Source of the DNA: Fusarium oxysporum f. sp. lycopersici 4287 | Taxonomy: Eukaryota; Ascomycota; Sordariomycetes; Hypocreales; Nectriaceae | Direction of reading: 5' to 3' | NCBI RefSeq assembly: GCF_000149955.1 | Contig: NC_030988.1 | Location: forward strand, 1,884,109 to 1,948,108 | DNA length: 64,000 nucleotides | Part shown: positions 22,928 to 34,014 of the stretch, piece by piece | Position numbering within the stretch: the first letter of the stretch is position 1 | Layout: each line of letters opens with the position of its first letter | Position numbers and translations under genes: made by a program | Notes under the pieces: generated by a model | What the model saw: only the letters and a program-made list of their open reading frames with translations | What the model was told of the DNA's origin: nothing | Database searches by the model: none

Positions 22928-24115
22928 CTAAAACTCAGCGCCAGCTTGAATGGTATAGGTCTTCTCTGTCTGCTTGACTACAGTAACCTCAACTCCCCAG
23001 CCAGGAACCAGGGACAGCGTTCCATCGTTCTTGTCGTAGACACTATCAGTACCACAGCCACCTGATCCTGGGGTTACATCCAGAACACGGACAGGACCAT
23101 AGCCTGTCTTGACCGAGGTGTCAACCGTGTAGAGCAAGACACCGGGGGCGCAGACGCCTGAGTCAAGACCCTCCGGTATACGGGCCTCTGCGACAAGTGC
23201 TGAGGTTTGGTTCACGGCGACGACAACGGCTTTGATGTCATTGTCAGAAGTCTTCAGCTCTAGTGGAGTAAGAGTGTGCTGAGTAGTTCCTCGCTCCGAT
23301 ACACAGTCAATAGACTTGTCATTGATCCAACCCAGGCGCCACTTATCCCAGGCGAAGAAATCGGGGCCAATGCCAGAGACGTCCCCCATGGCACTCCAGC
23401 CACCGACGTAGTAACCCAGGCCAAGATTCTCAAACGGGTAGAAGTCAGCCAAGCACATGGTGTGTCCCGTTTCGTGAGCCAATGCAATCCAGCTTTTCGG
23501 CCCCCAAGTTGTTACTGCGTCGGTTCCAACGGTGACGGTCTTCCTGGCAACATTATCACCCTGTCTGGTGTTGGCTCGTGTAACAAAGGTGATGGATCGA
23601 GAGATTCCTCTGCCACCGGCGCTATTTACGGGAACAACGTAGAGGACATCCGACTCGGGGGGTGGGGGGCGAGTGCCTTTGGCCGTATAGGCGTCGAGAG
23701 CATCCTGGATGTATTCTTGATGTTCTGCCCACGTGAGACCTCACTCCCAGCCATAAGATGCAGCAGATGTGGGCATGCGGTAGAACTTGGACAGATCAGC
23801 CGTGACATGGAAAGACAGAGCCCCGTGAGAGGCCTGCTTGTACCATTCGGCTGTTTGGGGGACCACGGCGTCGTAGAGCGATTGGGGGGTTTCACCCTGA
23901 GCAGGTTCGGCATCGGAAAAGTCGACAAAGATCATGAAGCCGTTGAGAGTTCCGGTGCTTGGGGCACAGTCCCCATTGTAGTTGAAGCCGACACTTAGAT
24001 CCACGTTGTCAATGGCAGCCAACTTGCAAGTGGTTTTCGACTTAGGGGGTGCTGGCTTGCAGGCAGCAGCGCTGGTTACAGCAAGCCAAAGAATAGAACG
24101 AAACAGAATCTTCAT
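22928..24115 (-). pseudogene. Secreted M6-type metalloprotease with one in-frame TGA
   Basis: From ATG 24115 the frame begins with a signal peptide (MKILFRSILWLAVTSAAAC) and contains the M6-family features FMIFVDFSDAEP, a zinc site HETGH within ALAHETGHTMCLADFYPFEN, and GWSAMGDVSG. It ends at 22928 after about 395 codons, near family length. The only fault is a TGA at 23741-23743 in TSAASYGWE*GLTWAEHQ. A CGA to TGA change is the simplest explanation, and no intron that removes it in phase was found. Translation resumes in the same frame with conserved sequence, so the break is recent. The family cleaves extracellular proteins. The gene could be a null allele or, less likely, use read-through. 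Confidence 0.8.
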
Positions 24116-25027
24116 GATTAGTGAGCTGGATTGGAAAGAGGGCGAGATGGCAAGTGAAGGGAGAACAGTTCCATGACTTGTACACTGGGGCATCCTTATA
24201 CTATCCTCATTCTCAGCTTGTGAGGCCCATCGTGCACTGCCAACTCGCTGTTTTACCAGCGTTGTCAATTACACGAGATTTACCAACTGGCAAGTCTCAA
24301 TTGAATCGTCAGCGCGTTTCAGCTCCGCCAGCCACTGTGAGCGAACTTCGGGGCTCACGTCAGCGGGTCAGTCGCCTTCTCCGGTGTCCACTTCTCTGAT
24401 TGGCTAGTATAAGCCTCTGTACAGGGTCTGAAGACATTATTATGGAGTCGCCATCATCAATCATCCAGATAGAACAATTTCTTTTCTGACGCTACGCCAC
24501 GGGGCCATTCAAGCACAGCCCCTTTAGCTCAAGGCTCTCTATGGGGCTCAGTGGAGCTGGCCGAGCTATGCTGTGCCGCCAGTGGTGCTAGCTTTCGGTT
24601 AGATGGCGTGATTTCATTTGGGACGGTCTATCCGCAGGTGAAAGCATTTGTTAGATAACTGTGAAATGAGCAGTAAAAGGCTGCTGGTGATTGAGGTCAG
24701 AGCTACCAAGCGGCTGAACATGACATCAGCTGTCATCATGTCACTGCCTCACGCAAATGGTGACATGGACAGATCCCGAGGTTAGTTTTGGAACTTCGGC
24801 CTTCGTAGTTTTGGTGTAGGAAAGGAAGCACATTGAACATCATGAGCCCACATGATTGACAGCTACAATGATAAAAAGGGTACGATATCCCGCCGTTGTA
24901 TCTATCATCATCACTATCAACCCTTCAACAATCAACACAGCTCACGCACAACCCTCCAATCTTTGGTTCTTTCAACTTGAGACCTTGTCTTTGCTTCAAC
25001 CTTCTTTACTCATCCTTTACACCATCT
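24116..25027. other. Divergent intergenic region between protease and repeat-peptide gene
   Basis: Shared upstream region of the M6 protease (minus) and the repeat peptide (plus). A GATAAAAAGG box at about 24868 lies some 160 bp upstream of the repeat-peptide ATG. No gene seen. Confidence 0.5.
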
Positions 25028-25432
25028 ATGATGCGCTACTCCTATGCTCTTCTTGCCTTTGCCGTCACGGCTCTGGCACTTCCTACCAACAAGCCCGCCG
25101 ACGATGGTAAATGGGTTCCTGGCAAATACGAAGGCAAGGGAGCCCACTTTGACGATGGTAAGTGGGCTGCCGAGAAATATGATAAGAGAAACGATGATGG
25201 GTCCTGGCACTCCGGCAAGTACGAGGGCGAAGGTACTGGCCACGATAATGGCAAGTGGACGCCTACCAAGTACCCCGGTGACAAGTCCAAGATCAAGAGG
25301 AACGACGATGGCTCCTGGAAGCCTGGAAAATACGAGGGTGAGGGCAACAATTTTGATGATGGCAAGTGGACTCCTGGTAAGTACGAGGGCAAGGGAACTG
25401 GTTTTGATGACAGCAAGTGGAGGAGCAACTAG
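25028..25432 (+). CDS. Secreted repeat-peptide precursor with Kex2 sites (DDGKW/PGKYEG repeats)
   Basis: A single exon encodes 134 residues. The signal peptide covers residues 1-17 (MMRYSYALLAFAVTALA). The rest is six to seven imperfect units of about 17 residues with consensus D-D-G-K/S-W-x-P-G-K-Y-E-G-x-G. Lys-Arg pairs at 53-54 and 90-91 are each followed by NDDGSW, so Kex2-type cleavage would release three peptides of two units each. No cysteines are present in the mature part, so disulfide-stabilised effector folds are unlikely. The layout matches fungal Kex2-processed repeat proteins, the class that includes pheromone precursors and ribosomally made dikaritin precursors. No UstY/DUF3328 or other tailoring gene is visible nearby, so modification is unproven. 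Function unknown. The second ATG (25031) is an equally possible start. Confidence 0.85.
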   Translation: MMRYSYALLAFAVTALALPTNKPADDGKWVPGKYEGKGAHFDDGKWAAEKYDKRNDDGSWHSGKYEGEGTGHDNGKWTPTKYPGDKSKIKRNDDGSWKPGKYEGEGNNFDDGKWTPGKYEGKGTGFDDSKWRSN

Positions 25433-25893
25433 ACAGTCTCTTGTCTGAAGATGGATTGATGCTGGTTCTAAGTGTATATATTTCTCATTTTATTCGGAAA
25501 ACTCATTGTCTTTGACCATTCTGATTCTTCCTTTTTCTCGATATAGCGAATATAAAATTAACTCACTTCATTTTTATCACTATTAAAAATATCATTCTTA
25601 TGCTGTTTTGAGGGATTATACTAACCTATGATTCCGGGATCAATTGCTTTCCTCGCCTGACATAGAAAGGAGCTGGAGGCACTTGTCGCAAGGCGGATGG
25701 CTATAATAACCCTATTGCAAAAAGGGTCATCAGTTCCAGCCAGTCTGGCTACAACGCCTCGTTAGGCTAACCTTTATGCATGACCGCCTTGGTCCCCTTG
25801 GAAAGAGACTTCAATGCTTCCAGAACTGACTCTGGTGAGCTGCTGTGATGCCTTCTGATCCGTTTTACGAGATATTCCGATTGCGACCCGGCC
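25433..25893. other. Short intergenic region
   Basis: 3' region of the repeat-peptide gene up to the pogo relic; AT-rich, no gene seen. Confidence 0.5.
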
Positions 25894-27038
25894 TCAAGCA
25901 CCGTCTTTTAGCGTCTTCGAGACGCATGGGGTAGAGGGGCCAGTCTCCTCCTCAACTGGCGTTGGAGTCCGTAGCTGCACATCAAGTTTCGAGACCACAT
26001 GTTCCGGATCAAGTGGAACAAGCCCGGCACCTCTGAAAGCTGCTTTGATATTTTCCTCTGTCATAGTGGCCTCAAATGCGGCATAAAAAGCCGGAAAGAA
26101 CTCGGTCTTGGAAACGTGGGTTATAGAGCATCGGATCAGATGCTCGATTTCCCGGCCATATGCCTGCTTAAGCATGGAAAAGCACCCGACATCAAGAGAC
26201 TGAAGTAAATGAGACGAATGAGGCGGCATACAAAGCGTGATGATCTTGTTCTCCTTACAATATGTCTCAAAGTCGACCGAGTGGTGGCTATCGTGGCCAT
26301 CAAGGACCAGAAGACGATAGCGACTATTGGATCGCTTGACTGTAGACCGGTCAAACTGCTTTAGTCACTCGAGGCCCGTCTCATTGTTAGTCCAGCCATT
26401 TTGGGATGTTGCAATAGTCCAATCGCCTGGGAGGTTGTTTTCTCGGTACCAGTTGGCGAGGTGATACTGGCCCGAACCTATAATGAACGGCGGGATCGCT
26501 CGACCTTCCGCATTGATCGCTTGAATTACTGTAACCCATTCCCGATTTCCAGGCTGCACTGATTTTGGCTTTCCACGCCTCTCTGCACTTGTGGCTACTT
26601 TGCCGGTTGAAATCATACCGATCATAAAGTCAGTCTCGTCAAAGTTATAGATATCATCCATATGTATACCATATTTTGCAATCATGTTCTGCACGAGCTC
26701 AAACCACTTGTGAATAACAGTTGGATCTTCACATCTGGCTCTCTGATATTAATATCTCCGCTGGAAACGCATCTTAAGCTCTGCGTTGTGGCCTGATAAA
26801 ATTGATAATCCAGCGCTTGCCGACTTGTAACGCATCGCGATCAGCAAGGACTCAGGAGTCGATTAGCCATTTCTTCCACAATAGAGATCTGGGAAGGAAA
26901 TCCTCGCGAATCTATATCTGAAATATACCGAAGTAATGTCTGCTCCTCTAGATTGGATAGCTTCCGCGAGTTTGCCATAATATCATGTCGTGATTGAATA
27001 CCGTTCTTTCGGTTACTGAGTATTACGATTTTGGCCAA
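25894..27038 (-). pseudogene. pogo-type (DDE_1) transposase relic
   Basis: Minus-strand pieces read in order: KLSNLEEQTLLRYISDIDSR, then IHMDDIYNFDETDFMIG (first Asp), LLVLDGHDSHHSVDF (second Asp) and MPPHSSHLLQSLDVGCFSML (third Asp). This is a pogo/Tigger-like DDE_1 transposase, a different lineage from the Fot1 copy at 9.5 kb. Breaks include a TGA at about 26365 in NETGLE*LKQF, where Trp is expected, and loss of frame between about 26700 and 26880. No terminal repeats were recognised, so the element is probably fragmentary. Confidence 0.8.
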
Positions 27039-27312
27039 TTCGCTTATCGGGCCAACTCGTTTATTATATACGTTAAAATGTTATTAACATGATACTTAAT
27101 TACTCTAATCAAACGTGCCTAATACTATGCCAACATCTATTTCTAGTTTATGCCTAATAGCGCTTTGAAGAAATAATCCGGACCTTAGCCCCTAGTCTGT
27201 CTAACCCACCGTCCACCCTACAATTGACCTGCCGTTCCCGCTGCACGATAATCCATCTATTCCACTTCACTCAGCCTTCTGTCGAACTACTGATATCATG
27301 TCGATGGCTTAC
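27039..27312. other. Short intergenic region
   Basis: AT-rich near 27060-27170, no gene seen. Confidence 0.4.
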
Positions 27313-28575
27313 TCAAACCTCCATCATTTCATAACCAGGATCCTCCAGATGCCTGAACGCATCGGATTGACGTGACCCGCCAACCTTCACAACACCGCTT
27401 GACCTCTTAGTCTTTTCGTGCTCAACAGAGCATGAACTAGATTTGATCCTTCCAATGACAAGAGAAAAGCACGGGAGCATGATGGGGATACAACCGGCGA
27501 TGATCCCAAGTACCGGCTCGGTAGTTGTGAGCATGATTCCGTAAGCGGCACCGAAGGTCCAGTCGGTATAGTCTATATTGCGGTATACCCACACTCGAAG
27601 GCCTGTTAGGCCGCAGATACTAAACGAAAAGGTCAACATGGATGTCGCCGTGGGATATAAAATAATTCACCAGAAACCCAGCCCGAAAAGCACCGTCAAT
27701 TTCCACTTCTTATTTCGTTCAAGATTCATTCTCCAGAATATTGGAAGGGGTAAGACCACGCAGCTGACATCAAAGAAAAGAGCGATCAGGGTGACAGCGA
27801 GCCAGAACGATACAAGATCGCCGCACTTCCCTGGCACAGAGAAGTCATACACTAAGGCCAAAGGTCGGCAAATGGTAAAATATGCTGTCATCTGGGCGAC
27901 CATAAAGAGAGCGAGACTGACGAGCTGCACATAGCAGATGTACCGTATCCACCTGTGAGGGAAGAGATGGAGATAGAATTCGGTGATGGACATTTTGACC
28001 ATGGTAGTAGCGAGCATCATTATCGCAGACATGATGAAGTTGGCCTGGTATCTAGTTAGTTTAGCTTTTCCTCATTTGCTGAATAGGAGAGGATTCATAC
28101 TTGGCTTACATATCGAACGACAGCGAGGTGCTGCTCAGGCACTAAGTCGGCACGATGGACACCAAGCTTACCCTGCGTCACAACTACAGACTATCAGTCG
28201 TTGAAGGTGAAAAGCGAAGACATAACGTACTAGAAAGCGCAAAACTGAGCGTTGCAAACACTGAGATCTTCTTTTCGTTAGTGTTGAATAGATGGTTGAT
28301 GGTGCGTGGTCTCTCACATATGCGACGACCATGAGGTAATCGTTGATCTGCCAGGGGGTTACTTTGATCCATCGCGCCCATAGCCGGCAGCATATCGCGG
28401 TCGTCGCTATCACTAAGTCAAAGATATAAACACCGAGTTGAATATGCTGCAACGATGTCGTGAGCATTATGCCTTGACTCAACAGTTCTGCAGCTTCATC
28501 GGTCAAGATGCTGGAGGAGGCAGGACTATAATAGCGCCAAGCACGTAGTACAGCCGTTGGAACAGCTCCAGGCAT
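27313..28575 (-). CDS. Fungal rhodopsin-domain integral membrane protein
   Basis: Five exons (28575-28318, 28267-28231, 28183-28110, 28044-27671, 27619-27313) joined in phase give 349 residues. Four short introns (50, 47, 65 and 51 nt) are used; the last removes an apparent TGA after LLFGLGFW. The protein has about seven hydrophobic helices, including QLGVYIFDLVIATTAICC, IMSAIMMLATTMVKMSITEF, FWLAVTLIALFFDVSCVV and IMLTTTEPVLGIIAGCIPIM. The motif GKCGDLVSFW and the final TEPVLGIIAGCIP belong to the large Pezizomycotina family of rhodopsin-like/PTH11-related membrane proteins without a CFEM domain. Some members sense surfaces or ligands, but the role here is unknown. An upstream in-frame ATG at 28659 is possible; 28575 fits homologue starts better. 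No disruption seen. Confidence 0.85.
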
Positions 28576-31500
28576 GGCAAGGCCTCTGTGTTCACTTCTT
28601 TCGCTGCTAACCAAGGCATTGGCGTGCACAATCTCCTTGAAGGCAAATTCTTGACACAATCAAGGAAGCGGGGTAACAGGTTGGCGTATGGCATGTCACT
28701 GATACATTTGCCATGTTGTTGGAATGACATGTGAAGGTAAGAAGGGTTGGACTTACTACCTGCGGCCTGAGTTTGCAGCCCAGCTCAAGTCAATGTGGTC
28801 GATTTAGCAACCATGCTTGGGCAGCAGCAAGCCTGACGGGATCGAATGGTCGAATTAGATGGTCCGAATCGATATTAGCTGGCTATAGTTCCGACATCTC
28901 ACGGAGTTTCATGACTCGCTGGGTCCACTTGCATCTTACAGTATATTCTAGTATGTAACTAAGCTCTTCTGGCAGAGCTACGAGTTCCGGGTTTCTCCAA
29001 ATATAGCAGTATCTGCTCGTCAAGCTCCCGTTACACTTAGTCACACCAAGCCTCCTTGCCTACGGTAAGGCTACAGCTCACCAAGTGGATGCATCACTAT
29101 CCAGGTTTCTGGTAACTTGGAAGAGTATATGATATGGTGGTTAATAGCTAGAAGGTGCTAAGAGATACGAAAGAAAGTCGCGTTGCAGGCCATCAACACC
29201 AAGTCCTTCCAAATATGAATATGCCGACATGGCGCAAAGCTTGACCTTGGAGAGTATGTCACTGCCGTTGCATTTTATTTCCTGTCAATCAAGATATTTG
29301 ACAACTCTATATTTCTCATTCGGAACGCCTGGCCTACAACGGACCAGCTCCACCAGTGTTCAATGGCCGAACCGGGTGGAAGTGATTTCGCCTTCGCGAC
29401 TTTGCCTCACGCCGCGTGGCGATCTATGACGTATAGGATCCTCACAGTCATATCCTCGATCTCGACAAATTACTCTAGACTTGACTCGTTTGGTGATCAA
29501 GGAATATGGAGAGCTCGCTCTATGCCCTTGATCATCTGAGAAGGCGTCAGCTTCCTAGCAACACCAAACGAACGACTTCGGTAGCTAGTGGCAAACAGTG
29601 GGGAGCTCGGAAGCTATTTCCTACATACCTGTGTACCAAACGACACTTTGTTCATAGATCTGCCAAAGCATGGATTCCGAACGACAGGCTAACTCAAACC
29701 TCATCAAGGGTGCGAAAAGCTGTGTCCACCTAGGCTTACATCACTAAGCTGATTTTGGCTGCTTCAGCATCGTCAGCCACTTGACCAACAATGACGACAG
29801 TTTCAGTGGCGTCCCTCTTGAACTGCCGAGCCTAGTGGACCTTGGCGGGCGCTGCCTCCTGCAATCTTGCATTAGGCCAGCTTTTTGGGCTATCTGTCTG
29901 TTGTCTTAGGTTCAAATATTAGTGATTCCGAGGTGACGGTACGCTTGCATACCCCGCAGCTCTAGCCCATTCCCTATTTTATGGGTATGACTACGACTGT
30001 TAAAGTGTGATAGGTCGGCGGCAACGGCGGAAGCTTGTTTTAATGAATACTGTACACTACGTCTCGCAGTCCAAAGTAAAAGCTAAAGCTTAAGTGAAGC
30101 CACAGGAGGTGATTGATTTCAAGCATAGCTTCAATGATGCAGCTCAACTGAGAAACCATCCATTCACCTATAGAATACATAGAGACAGAAAGTTAGGATA
30201 GTGAGTTAGATTGGCCAGTCTCAACAACGGCCAGTTTACGCCCCAGAATATTAGAACTGTTATCAATAAAATATTTGGACTTGCATGAATATCCTAAGAT
30301 TTGTTGGTGCATGAGTAGGGATGACATGATTTCTAGCCCACTCGAGATGATAGGTGACAAACCAAACCTGCTGTTTTTAACAATATGTTGTTTCCTGAAC
30401 CGGGCAAGCTAATAAAAACCTATAAGTCATTCTTTACTTTCTTATAGTAGGGGGCAGCAAGGGTGGAATGAACTTTACTGTGAGAAGGGTCACAGCCCAA
30501 GGCCTCTTTTCTTAGAATCATGAGCTTGCATCCTGGACCCCGAACATTTTATCGGCAGAAAATTACTGAACGGACATCATGCATATGTATCACAAGACAC
30601 ACCAAGCGAACCTGACCGAATCCGATCGAATATATCGTATGAAGTCAAGGGAAATGAGTACCCACCGGCTGTCAAGTTGCCCCAGGCTTAAGCCAGAAAC
30701 ACGGACAGTTTTCTCTGAAAAACAGGTTCATTGTTTAGTCAAGACCGATATCGTAGGTCTGACCACAATCTTGACGATAACTTCGAACGAGCGGAGTTGA
30801 AGGTGCAGTGGAGATTTTACAAGTGGTTGGTGTCAGTATAATTGTCGCTGTGCCATTACGGAGATAATGGTATGTGATGTCGAGATGCGATCTTGGTATC
30901 ACTGGGAAAATCTGAGGATCGAGGTGTTCTGACACTGATTTATACATGTGCCATTTGCTTTGTATACTGAAGACATTCTCGCGTTATAGGGTTAAGGTAA
31001 TCAGCATTAACAAAGCTCGTCATCATCATGACGAACGTCTAAGCGTCCCTGGATTCTGCGTTCAAAGAATCTTTCATGTACCAAAGAAAGACATAGAGGA
31101 AGGGTCCAAAAGGGTTAACTGGTACTATCCTACTTCCAAAACTGTCCTGGAAAAAGACTATCAAGACTGCTGTTGATCTAATACGGATAAGTTAAAAATG
31201 GGAATCATGAGAAGAGGCTGACCAAGGGACTGACGTAGAAAATTAGCACATCTTGGTCCCTTTTCAACCACCTGCAGACAATAGTTACGATAGTAGCCAG
31301 CCTGCTTTCTCTTGCCTCGTTTAACCAAGGTAGCATAACTTGATTATCTTCAGCAGGGCTTGCTAAGCCCAAGAGAAATGGATTGTTGCGTCTTCCCGTT
31401 ATGTGCTACTAGTACTGCTTTGTTCCAAATGTATCGTCAATCTTTGGTATATTATATCATATTATATCATATTGTATAGAGTCAAAGTAAAGCAAGGCAA

Positions 31501-33565
31501 CTCAATGTCATGCCCACGCATTGTTTAGGCCCCTGAAGCATTCTTAATTTTATTCCTCTAGAACCCGCCTGCAGTGAGCGAGACACCGACGGGGCATCTG
31601 GGTCTGTATCAAGAGGACCATAAGCTGTTGACCGGCCGCGGGTACGCTCCACAAACTCAATCACCCCGGATAATGAAATTCTTAGCTTGTACACATGTAA
31701 AAGCCGAGTAAGAAAGAAAAATCGCACAGTGGAGAGGAAGAGACTCGTGGCGTAGACAGAAACACATACAAAGGGATTCCTCGGTTGCGCGATGTTACAT
31801 ATGGCTTTACATGCCACACTAGCTAAGATTCTCTATACCAGAATAGGAATGGTTGAACGGCTATCAGCAGTTAATGATTCATCATTGATACCTCCGGGCT
31901 AAAGGAAGTCATCAGGCGACAGACTGTAGGCTGCACGAGTTGCGATGAGCGGTTGAGGTGCCAGCTCTACTCTCCTGCAGGTGGGCGCATCCTACATGTT
32001 GTTAGACGCAAAGGATGCTGGTATGCTTGATATTTTGCAAGTATCTGAAATTTTAAGGCCACAATCCGTGGCGAATAATACGTTAGTTAAAAGTCAAAGC
32101 GAGCGACCCCGCAATTCGTCGCCACAAAGCTTTGGCTCCTGAACGGGGACCTGCTCCGAGGCCTTTGATAGGAGAGAGCTTGGAAAAAAAGCAATAGATG
32201 GCGCTGGGTCATTCCAAAAGACATTAACAGGCACGGAGAAGAATAGTTATGTCTGCAGGATTTCTGAGCCTCGTAACAGGCTACCCACCTTATACGGCCT
32301 CATTTTAATCCTAGGACAGCTGCACCAGGCTCTAAACAGATTGGAAGACAAAGGAGGAATGTCCAGATCAATGGCTGGGCTAAACTCAAATGTTGATGAT
32401 ACTGATGCTATGCTTGGGTTCATCAATGGGACATTGAGGAAATTGAAAGATACAAGAAGGCCAGGTTGGGCGTGGGGGTATTTATTACATTAGTTAAGAA
32501 ACTTCTGCGATAAATACATCCATGAATTCGATACAATTAGTAATTTTTTGTTCTTGCGTCATGTTTTCCGGCATCGTATTCAACTGCGCCAAGTAATATC
32601 CAAAGAGCCGTCTGCTCTTGGGCGCCACTCTCATCTCGCAAAACGAGTAGGTAGGTCATAAGGCAGATGGTAATCATGATGGATCAGCATATCAGAGACA
32701 AAACTGCTTGTGCTTTAATCGAGCTGATTAGGCTAGAATAATCTCGGTGCTCCGCGAGTTAGCACGACGGTAATGAGCAATTTATGCATAACGGCTGAAT
32801 GACAAATACATTAATTCCCCTCATCGGGGCTAAGAGGGCACTAGAATTTTAATAGAATGATGTACATTCATAATATGTACCTCATGGTTGATCGCTATTG
32901 GCTGAACGACATAATAGGCCATCTCAAGAAATTGGCAAACCTGAGCATTAAACACGTTGTGACCGAGCGTTATGCGGCCGCCCTGCAGTAAAGGATGTAG
33001 CTTGGCCATAAACCACTCATAACAGGACACCTATAGTATGTAGATTGATTATGATCGGGATGCTCGGGTTAGTTCTGAGTAATATCCATCAACGTCGAGA
33101 TTCCCTGCCATAATCCGAGCTACATGACTCTGAAGGTTGACTTCTCAACGTCAACCCGTAGTAGCCTTGTGCCTCGAATAGCACTTATCGACTACTACCA
33201 TATCTCGGATATTAATTAGGTGCCAGTGTTGTCTGTTCGTTTACCGAAGGTGGCCGGTGCCGGTAATTAGGAAGTCATTGCTCACGTTGTTATTATTTGT
33301 CGTGTACTATGAAGTGGAAAGACGTATTAGCTTCATTACTTGATTATCTAACAGTGATTTCAGGTTGACAATTTGAAATGAGAACACAAATGTGGTCAAC
33401 AGTAAGTAGGTGAAGAAGTTGACATACATAAGAACAAGAAGAAGTATGAAAGACATCTGTCCTACAAAAGTCATCAACAATCGTTTCCTCGAATTATTTC
33501 ACAGTCCTAACATATCATAGCATGATGATATTTCCGAACGTTCGAAACCGATTACAAAAACCTCC
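28576..33565. other. Five-kilobase region without recognisable genes
   Basis: Many short open frames on both strands but no domain, consistent splice structure or terminal inverted repeat. It contains an AT-rich direct repeat (ATATTATATC units) at about 31446-31475. It could hold non-coding transcripts or very old transposon debris; nothing can be supported. Confidence 0.5.
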
Positions 33566-34014
33566 TCATTCTTCGCCAGGCATTTCCCGAAAGACTTTTG
33601 CATCAGCATCACTAATAGCTTGTTCAAAAGAATTTCTATCGGCTTTGCAAACCATGCCAAGCTTCGGGAACTCGTCCGTCTCGAAATATCTCTGTACAAC
33701 CTTATTTGTGCACTTAGATACGCTTTTCTGAAACCCATGCTATATGGTGTTAGGTTAAGAACAGGAAGAGCGGGAGTTTTAAACTTACACCGGCACCCTC
33801 GTGGACTAGAAGTCTGCTTCCATTGAAGCGCGAAGATACGTCCCAAGCACCACTCAGAGGCGTGACAGGATCCAATTTACCATTCACAAGAAGGATGGGG
33901 TTCTTAGTATTGATTTGGTCGAAGCCGCCATCGTACGTTTCGGCCGCGGTGAAAGGCCACTGCGCACAAGGCCAGAACTTGCCGCTGACAGAATCCGCGA
34001 ATGAGCCCTGTGCC
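33566..34014 (-). pseudogene. TAP-like alpha/beta hydrolase, 3' end only
   Basis: Two exon pieces (34014-33789 and 33739-33566) flank a 49-nt GTAAGT...TAG intron. They encode the C-terminal domain of a tripeptidyl-aminopeptidase-like hydrolase: FWPCAQWPFTAAETYDGGF, then NPILLVNGKLDPVTPLSGAW with the catalytic Asp, and HEGAG joined by splicing to HGF with the catalytic His. The 5' part, including the nucleophile serine, is missing because hAT element B begins at 34015. Homologues are secreted peptidases of about 500-600 residues, so roughly three quarters of the gene is lost. Confidence 0.78.

Noticed and set aside
23276..23998. 240-residue plus-strand frame over the protease
   Set aside because: Antisense shadow of the M6 protease; no domain of its own.
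24868..25027. Biosynthetic cluster around the repeat peptide (RiPP)
   Set aside because: Neighbours are a protease relic, a transposase relic and a rhodopsin-domain protein; no UstY-type oxidase, methyltransferase or transporter lies adjacent.
25042..25428. Alternative frames of about 130 residues over the repeat-peptide gene
   Set aside because: Periodic nonsense generated by the tandem repeat in other frames; only the chosen frame has a signal peptide and Lys-Arg sites.
27667..28032. Apparent stop in the rhodopsin-domain gene near 27668, suggesting a pseudogene
   Set aside because: A 51-nt GTGAAT...TAG intron removes the stop and keeps phase with the next helix, so the gene is intact.
28576..33565. 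Possible gene content or CRISPR/RNA genes in the 5-kb empty stretch
   Set aside because: No regularly spaced repeats, tRNA-like cloverleaf boxes or coding continuity were found by eye.
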